Below, one piece after another: positions 57,344 through 64,000 of a stretch of 64,000 nt of DNA. This DNA comes from Luteolibacter flavescens (GTDB lineage Bacteria; Verrucomicrobiota; Verrucomicrobiia; Verrucomicrobiales; Akkermansiaceae). The position numbers and the translations under genes are program-made. The notes below the pieces were generated by a model. It was not told the origin of the DNA. It did not search any database and saw nothing but the letters and a program-made list of their open reading frames with translations. Each line of letters starts with the position of its first letter. Within the stretch, counting starts at the first letter, position 1. The DNA lies in assembly GCF_025950085.1 (NCBI RefSeq), contig NZ_JAPDDS010000021.1:18383-82382 (forward strand). Direction: 5' to 3'.

Positions 57344-60300
57344 TCACTTCGTCCGCCGGTTCTGGATGCCCAGCACCGCGGATGTGGCGAGACCGGTGGC
57401 AATGATCACCAGTAGCAGCACGGCGCTGTCGTAGTCCACGGTATCCACCCAGTCATCGCCGACCGGCTTTTTCAGGGCGAGGAAGATGTGGCGTGGCTTC
57501 TCCTCATTCCGGTAATCGAGACGGAAGGTCTCCGCCTCGCGGACAAGGAGATCGATGCGGTCGTTAACGAAAAACTCGGTGATGGGCCGGGCGTTCGGAT
57601 CCTTGCTCCGGACCTTCAGCGAATCGATCTCCAGTCGGGTGCCGGCGCGGGCGAGGGTGGTGATCCGCTCCGCCAGATCCTCGGCATCGCGGGGATTTGT
57701 GGCCTGGGAACCGCCGAGTTTCACCAAGGACTCCAGCATGAGCTGGAGTCGCTCCTCGACTCCGGGCTCCAGCGGGCTTGGCCGTTCCTTGATGGAATCC
57801 ACGCGCCGCTGGATGCGGATGCGCTCCAGCTCGTAGGGATTCCGGGTGGCTTGGGTGACGACCATTGCCTCGTAGGCATGGCGCAGCGGCATGATGTCGG
57901 AGGGAACGGGCACCCCGCCGCGCTCGCGCTCGATGCCGCTGTTTTCAAAGAGGCCGCGATTCATCTCGCGGAAGGGGACCAGCGCACCCGCGAGGAGCAT
58001 CTGCGGCACCAGCAGCAGGGGGACCGCGGTCAGGGCGGCTCGCTCGGTCTTCACAATCGACGAGACAAGCAGCGCCAGCCCCGTGCCGGTGCAGGCGGTG
58101 AGCGTCATCCACAGCCACTGGCTCGGCACGGTGCCCCGGATCTCGAGCAGGAAGTGGCCGATGAGCGTGTAGACAAAGCACTGCGCCGCAGCGACCAGGC
58201 CGAGCGCGCAGAATTTCGCGCCGACGTAGAGTAGGGGATTTGCCCGGCAATTCCTCTCACGGCGCAGCAGCGGACGATCGCGCAGGATCTCGGTCGCCGA
58301 ATTGGTCAGCCCCAGGAACATCGCCACCGTCGCCGACAGGAAAAGGTAGGCCGGGATGTGCAGGGCCGTGGGGAATTCATAGGCACCCTCCTTTGACGAG
58401 CGCAGCGTGATGCCGATCAGGATCGCGAGGAGCGGCGCTTCCAGCAGGGTCGAGTAGAGCGTGCCGCGATTGCGCAGCTTCGAGAAAAGCGAGCGCTGGA
58501 AATGCGTGATAAACTGAGCCCACGAGCGCTTCACCCGGGGGACCACGCCGGTAGCGGAGTGGATCGAGGGCAGCGAGGTGTCCGTATTCTCCACGCGCGA
58601 TGGCGGGGCCGTCTCGCCGAGTGCGTGGACCAGCGAGTCGCTCTCGAAGCGCTCTTGCCAGAAATTCGGCGGGAAGCGGCGGGCTCCCGTGGGATTTTGG
58701 CCGCCGCCGATCTGGGCGAGCGGGGTTTCCAGCACGTCGAAGACGAAGTCGGCCCCGAGCGGGATATTCGCCGCGATGGCGGGGTGGGAAATGCCGAGTT
58801 CATCCGCAGAGCCGCGGAAATAGGCGATCATTGCGGCGGGTGATCCGAAGAAGGCAAGGCGGCCGCCGGTATCGAGCAGTAGCACCTTGTCGAAGAGATT
58901 CAGCACCGTGGCACCGGGGCGGTGGAGCGAGGCGATGACGATCTTGTCGCGGGCCAGCGAGCGGAGGGTCTCGGCCACGTGCTCGGAGTCCTTTGAGGAA
59001 AGGCCGGAAATCGGTTCGTCGAAGAGGAAGACCTCCGCCGCGCTGCCGAGGTCGAGCCCTAGGTTCAGCCGGCTGCGCTCGCCACCGCTGAGGGCTTTTT
59101 CCCCCGGAGATCCCACGCGACGGCGGGCCATCGCCTGCAGGCCCAGCTCTGCGAGGATGCCATCGGCACGACGCTCGATTTCCTCCGCGGAGAGGAAGGG
59201 CCGCCGGATGGTGGTGGCCTGCCGCAGGTGCTCGCGCACGGTGAGCTGCGGATTCAGCGCATCCTCCTGCGGCATGTAGGCGATGAAGCGGATCAGCTCC
59301 AGGCGGTTCTGATAGAGGGACGACTCATTGAGCCGCACCCGGCCCCGGCTCGGTTCGAGCTGGCCGGCAAGCACGGAGAGCAGCGTGCTCTTTCCGCTGC
59401 CGCTGGGGCCGATGATGCACAGCATTTCGCCGCGCTTCACCTCGAAGTTCACATTGTCCAGCGCCCGGACTCCGGGGACGAACTGGTGGATGAGGTCCTG
59501 CACCTTCAGCGCCTCGATGAGATTCCGCTCCTCATCGATGATCCCCTCGCTGAAGCGGCAGCGGAGCGCCTGGGTGCGGGAGAGCCGGATGATGGTGCCG
59601 TCGCGCAGCGGGGCGGAGGTTTTCACCGGCACGCCATCGGCCGTGATGCTGCCCTCGGCCTCGCGGATGAAAAGATCGCCCGTCCGGCGCTCGGAGTCGA
59701 AGCGGATCCGGAGCACCATTCGCGGCGCAAATCCCGGGCCGATCAGCATGTCCCCGCTTTCGAGCACGGAAGGATCGTTTGAGACGCGGAAGTCACGCTG
59801 GTCCGGCTCCAGGCGGAAGCGCCCGCCTGCCTCGGCCCGGCGGCGGCGCAAGGCATCGATGGTGGTGGAGAGCCCGGTGGGATCGGACAGGCGCTGGTGG
59901 TGATCGCAAAAGACCGGGCGGCGCGGGAGCAGAGGGCCGACGCCCTCGATGATGAATTGCGTGGGCTTCAGCGCCTCGATCTCCGCCTTCAGGCCAAAGC
60001 GGATCCGCACCTCGCTCTGGCGGCTGCGGGCGCGCTCGCTGGTCAGGCCCTCGTCAGTGCTGGCGAGGAAAATGGCGGGGCTCTTTCCCGTCAGCTTGAC
60101 GTTCAGGAAGAAGACGAGGTCTTCCGCATTCAGCGTCCAGCCGGGGAGCACGATCTGCTGGCGCTCCCGCATGCGGAGGAAGGCGCCCCGCTCAAGGGAT
60201 CGCCCTCGCACCCACAGCGGGTGCTCGCCGGTATTTCTCACCAGCACTAGGTCCGCCGCGCGATAGACCCGGAATGCGTGGCCATTCGCCTCGGCAGGGA

Positions 60301-60832
60301 GTGCGACGTCAGCGGTATCGCCCGGGCCGAAGATGACTCGCTCGAAGCCGGGATGCTCCCCGATCTCCTCGCCTGCCATCTCCGCGAGGATCTGCCGTGC
60401 GTGATCCGGCCGGCCGAGTCGGCGCATGAAGATCTCGAAGGAACTCCGGCTTGTCTCCGATCGACCGACGGCATCGACCAGCGTGAAAAGCTGCAGACCG
60501 ACCGCCATCTTCTGTGGGTCGTCCAGTAACTCCCTGAGATCCAGTGCAGTGCGGGCGAGGGGCTTTTGTTCGCGGACGGCCCTTTGGACCCGGCGTGCCA
60601 GCCAGCTATGGTCAGCCTCCGGGAAGGCGCTGCGGAGGAGGTCCAGGATCAGGTCCGCCTCGTCCGCATCTAGGCGACCGTCCAGGGTCGCGAATCCCGC
60701 GAAGGCATCGACCATTAGGCCCAGCACCCGCGCGCTGCTCGCGCTGGCCTGGCGGCGTCGCGGCCACCACGACGGGGTGCCCGGTCCCTTCCTCGGTTCC
60801 GGGGTGTCATCGGGCGCCGCCTCATGATCCAT
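57344..60832 (-). CDS. TerB-like/FHA-like/ABCG-type transporter fusion
   Basis: 1162 aa from ATG 60832 (60841 also possible). The N-terminal ~130 residues are TerB-like helices ([27 protein letters not shown]). Two FHA-like beta domains follow, the second with [16 protein letters not shown]. The ABC ATPase has Walker [12 protein letters not shown]-loop YMPQEDAL, signature LSGGERSRL and Walker [14 protein letters not shown], of ABCG/White type. The membrane domain has about six TM segments plus a large soluble loop. A C-terminal TM ends the protein ([20 protein letters not shown]). Half-size transporter with regulatory N-terminus; substrate unknown. Confidence 0.85.
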   Translation of the reverse strand: MDHEAAPDDTPEPRKGPGTPSWWPRRRQASASSARVLGLMVDAFAGFATLDGRLDADEADLILDLLRSAFPEADHSWLARRVQRAVREQKPLARTALDLRELLDDPQKMAVGLQLFTLVDAVGRSETSRSSFEIFMRRLGRPDHARQILAEMAGEEIGEHPGFERVIFGPGDTADVALPAEANGHAFRVYRAADLVLVRNTGEHPLWVRGRSLERGAFLRMRERQQIVLPGWTLNAEDLVFFLNVKLTGKSPAIFLASTDEGLTSERARSRQSEVRIRFGLKAEIEALKPTQFIIEGVGPLLPRRPVFCDHHQRLSDPTGLSTTIDALRRRRAEAGGRFRLEPDQRDFRVSNDPSVLESGDMLIGPGFAPRMVLRIRFDSERRTGDLFIREAEGSITADGVPVKTSAPLRDGTIIRLSRTQALRCRFSEGIIDEERNLIEALKVQDLIHQFVPGVRALDNVNFEVKRGEMLCIIGPSGSGKSTLLSVLAGQLEPSRGRVRLNESSLYQNRLELIRFIAYMPQEDALNPQLTVREHLRQATTIRRPFLSAEEIERRADGILAELGLQAMARRRVGSPGEKALSGGERSRLNLGLDLGSAAEVFLFDEPISGLSSKDSEHVAETLRSLARDKIVIASLHRPGATVLNLFDKVLLLDTGGRLAFFGSPAAMIAYFRGSADELGISHPAIAANIPLGADFVFDVLETPLAQIGGGQNPTGARRFPPNFWQERFESDSLVHALGETAPPSRVENTDTSLPSIHSATGVVPRVKRSWAQFITHFQRSLFSKLRNRGTLYSTLLEAPLLAILIGITLRSSKEGAYEFPTALHIPAYLFLSATVAMFLGLTNSATEILRDRPLLRRERNCRANPLLYVGAKFCALGLVAAAQCFVYTLIGHFLLEIRGTVPSQWLWMTLTACTGTGLALLVSSIVKTERAALTAVPLLLVPQMLLAGALVPFREMNRGLFENSGIERERGGVPVPSDIMPLRHAYEAMVVTQATRNPYELERIRIQRRVDSIKERPSPLEPGVEERLQLMLESLVKLGGSQATNPRDAEDLAERITTLARAGTRLEIDSLKVRSKDPNARPITEFFVNDRIDLLVREAETFRLDYRNEEKPRHIFLALKKPVGDDWVDTVDYDSAVLLLVIIATGLATSAVLGIQNRRTK

Positions 60833-60995
60833 CCGGGCCATCCATGGCAAAGGCTCGCCGGACCCGCAAGAGCGTCGGAAAAAATTGGGTTTTCTTTCGG
60901 CGATCCAGAGTTACCCTGTCGCGCCCTCTGCACTGTCATGCCGCAAATATTTGTTTGTCTGCGGCACCGGGGAAGGGGCGCTTTCCCAATCAACC

Positions 60996-63347
<2,352 letters not shown>

Positions 63348-63373
63348 GCGCCGATCAGCAAATCTGAATTCCC

Positions 63374-63414
63374 AAAGCGCGGTGTGGTGAAAGCCACACC
63401 GCGCTTTTCTTTTG
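63374..63414 (+). terminator. Rho-independent terminator after ftsH
   Basis: Perfect 14-bp stem (63374-63387 with 63394-63407), loop TGAAAG, followed by TTTCTTTT. Confidence 0.95.
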
Positions 63415-63826
63415 ATCCCGGCGCCGATCGCGGGGTTGTCCACTGGAGCAGCGCTGCTGTGTCCATCGCGACAGGTGGAGCATTCCCTTGGCGGCCTAGC
63501 GACCGGGCAGTCGTTTCTGGAAGCTGGAATGGAATGGCTCTCGTCTTTCGAGGAATGCACGGTCGCTCAGTTTTAGCCTCGGGCCGGGCTGTCCTGGTTA
63601 GGGCCTGAAGATCCGGAAGAGCAAGCGCTGTAGGTTCCGTCATGTGCGCTTACATCGCTCCGCAGGGAGTCAGGGCAGGGGATCACCCTCGGCAAGGCCG
63701 CTTCCCTCGTCCGATAGTAGCACTGGACCCGCATTCCTCGCGCCCTCCCGATCATCAGAAAGCCATTGGCGGGATTCTCCCGGAGTCTCCCCAAAACAAG
63801 GGAGCCAGCGGCCCGCGGCGTGCCGT
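63415..63826. other. Non-coding gap downstream of ftsH
   Basis: No convincing gene on either strand; the short frames present are Arg/Ser/Pro-rich shadows. No structured RNA recognised. Confidence 0.5.
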
Positions 63827-63850
63827 CAACTACTACGGATATAGTAGTTG
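63827..63850. promoter_or_regulatory. Inverted repeat resembling a BlaI/MecI-type operator
   Basis: CAACTACTA and TAGTAGTTG are perfect 9-bp arms around a 6-bp spacer, followed by a further TTGTAG. Phased ACTAC/GTAGT half-sites are typical of penicillinase-repressor (BlaI/MecI/CopY) family operators. Identity inferred from the motif only. Confidence 0.5.
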
Positions 63851-63869
63851 GTTGTAGCTTTCTCTTTGA

Positions 63870-64000
63870 GAGTCCGAAAATCCACTCGAAGACAGAGGTT
63901 GTCCCGAATCCATGAGGCCCTTCTACCGTCCTGATGCGGCCCGGACGCGTGAATCCGGGGGTGTAGGGCTCGGTTTGGCCATCGTCCGGTCGGGAATCGA
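63870..64000 (+). pseudogene. Sensor histidine-kinase C-terminal fragment (cut by window edge)
   Basis: The frame encodes FYRPDAARTRESGGVGLGLAIV from 63918 on, the classic F-box/G2 region of HATPase_c kinases. An in-frame TGA at 63867 stands only about 16 codons before that box, and the N, G1 and H boxes are missing upstream. So this is a truncated or frameshifted kinase, or the end of one interrupted by a small deletion (DRGCPES replaces the usual DRG-PG). The part beyond 64000 is not visible. Confidence 0.6.

Overview
The window is GC-rich bacterial chromosomal DNA carrying one apparently complete prophage of about 41.6 kb (67-41639), followed by about 22 kb of host chromosome. The host genes suggest the phylum Verrucomicrobia, probably the Luteolibacter/Verrucomicrobiaceae group. 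Grounds are a secreted protein with an SHD1-like domain, a PTPDL-type secreted protein next to hisB/hisH, a DUF1080 protein, an FtsH with a large periplasmic insert, and many signal-peptide or lipoprotein genes. This is inference from family knowledge; no marker gene such as 16S rRNA is present.

PROPHAGE. It sits in a tRNA-Asn(GTT) gene (26-100). A 36-bp identical repeat from the tRNA 3' half flanks it (attL 67-102, attR 41604-41639), and a tyrosine integrase (40316-41512, minus) lies beside attR. From left to right:
(a) a left arm with a stray paralogue of a virion protein, a DEDD exonuclease and a divergent pair of ribbon-helix-helix genes around a palindromic operator (the likely lysogeny switch), plus an excisionase-like gene;
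(b) a run of small early genes with a RusA-like resolvase and a MazG-like pyrophosphohydrolase;
(c) a DNA-modification block: a helicase-methyltransferase fusion, an ASCH-like protein, and a C5-cytosine methyltransferase with a second long ORF overlapping it in another frame;
(d) replication: an organiser gene with an iteron-like cluster inside it (candidate origin) and a DnaC-type loader;
(e) TerS with a histone-H1-like tail, then TerL;
(f) a TIR-domain gene on the opposite strand, then holin/endolysin genes and a first tail fibre;
(g) a head module with a Mu gp29-type portal, protease/scaffold, decoration and capsid, interrupted by an AT-richer two-TM membrane protein gene;
(h) a long-tail (siphovirus-like) module with tube, tailspike-like fibre, tape measure and hub;
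(i) a right-end cargo of a secreted SHD1-like protein and a Cys-rich lipoprotein with its own terminator.
The head genes are partly Mu-like, but there is no transposase and no tail-sheath gene, so the phage is a mosaic tyrosine-integrase siphovirus.

HOST FLANK. 41640-45100 is a thin region of orphan secreted or membrane genes. Then come a DUF1080 protein, an aldo/keto reductase, a REP-like intergenic cluster, DAHP synthase, tlyA, a toxin-antitoxin pair enclosed by duplicated tlyA 3' ends, a TPR membrane protein, and a minus-strand cluster (DUF255-like lipoprotein, PTPDL protein, hisB, hisH). A ParA/Roadblock-like pair, a giant TerB/FHA/ABCG-like transporter and ftsH follow. A sensor-kinase fragment lies at the right edge.

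The strongest unexplained signals are: a palindromic repeat inserted into three prophage genes in two reading frames; a 15-bp G-rich element about 40 bp upstream of three late-gene starts; signal peptides on both tail-fibre genes; the overlapping frame in the methyltransferase; and the accessory genes (TIR, two-TM protein) embedded in the structural cluster.
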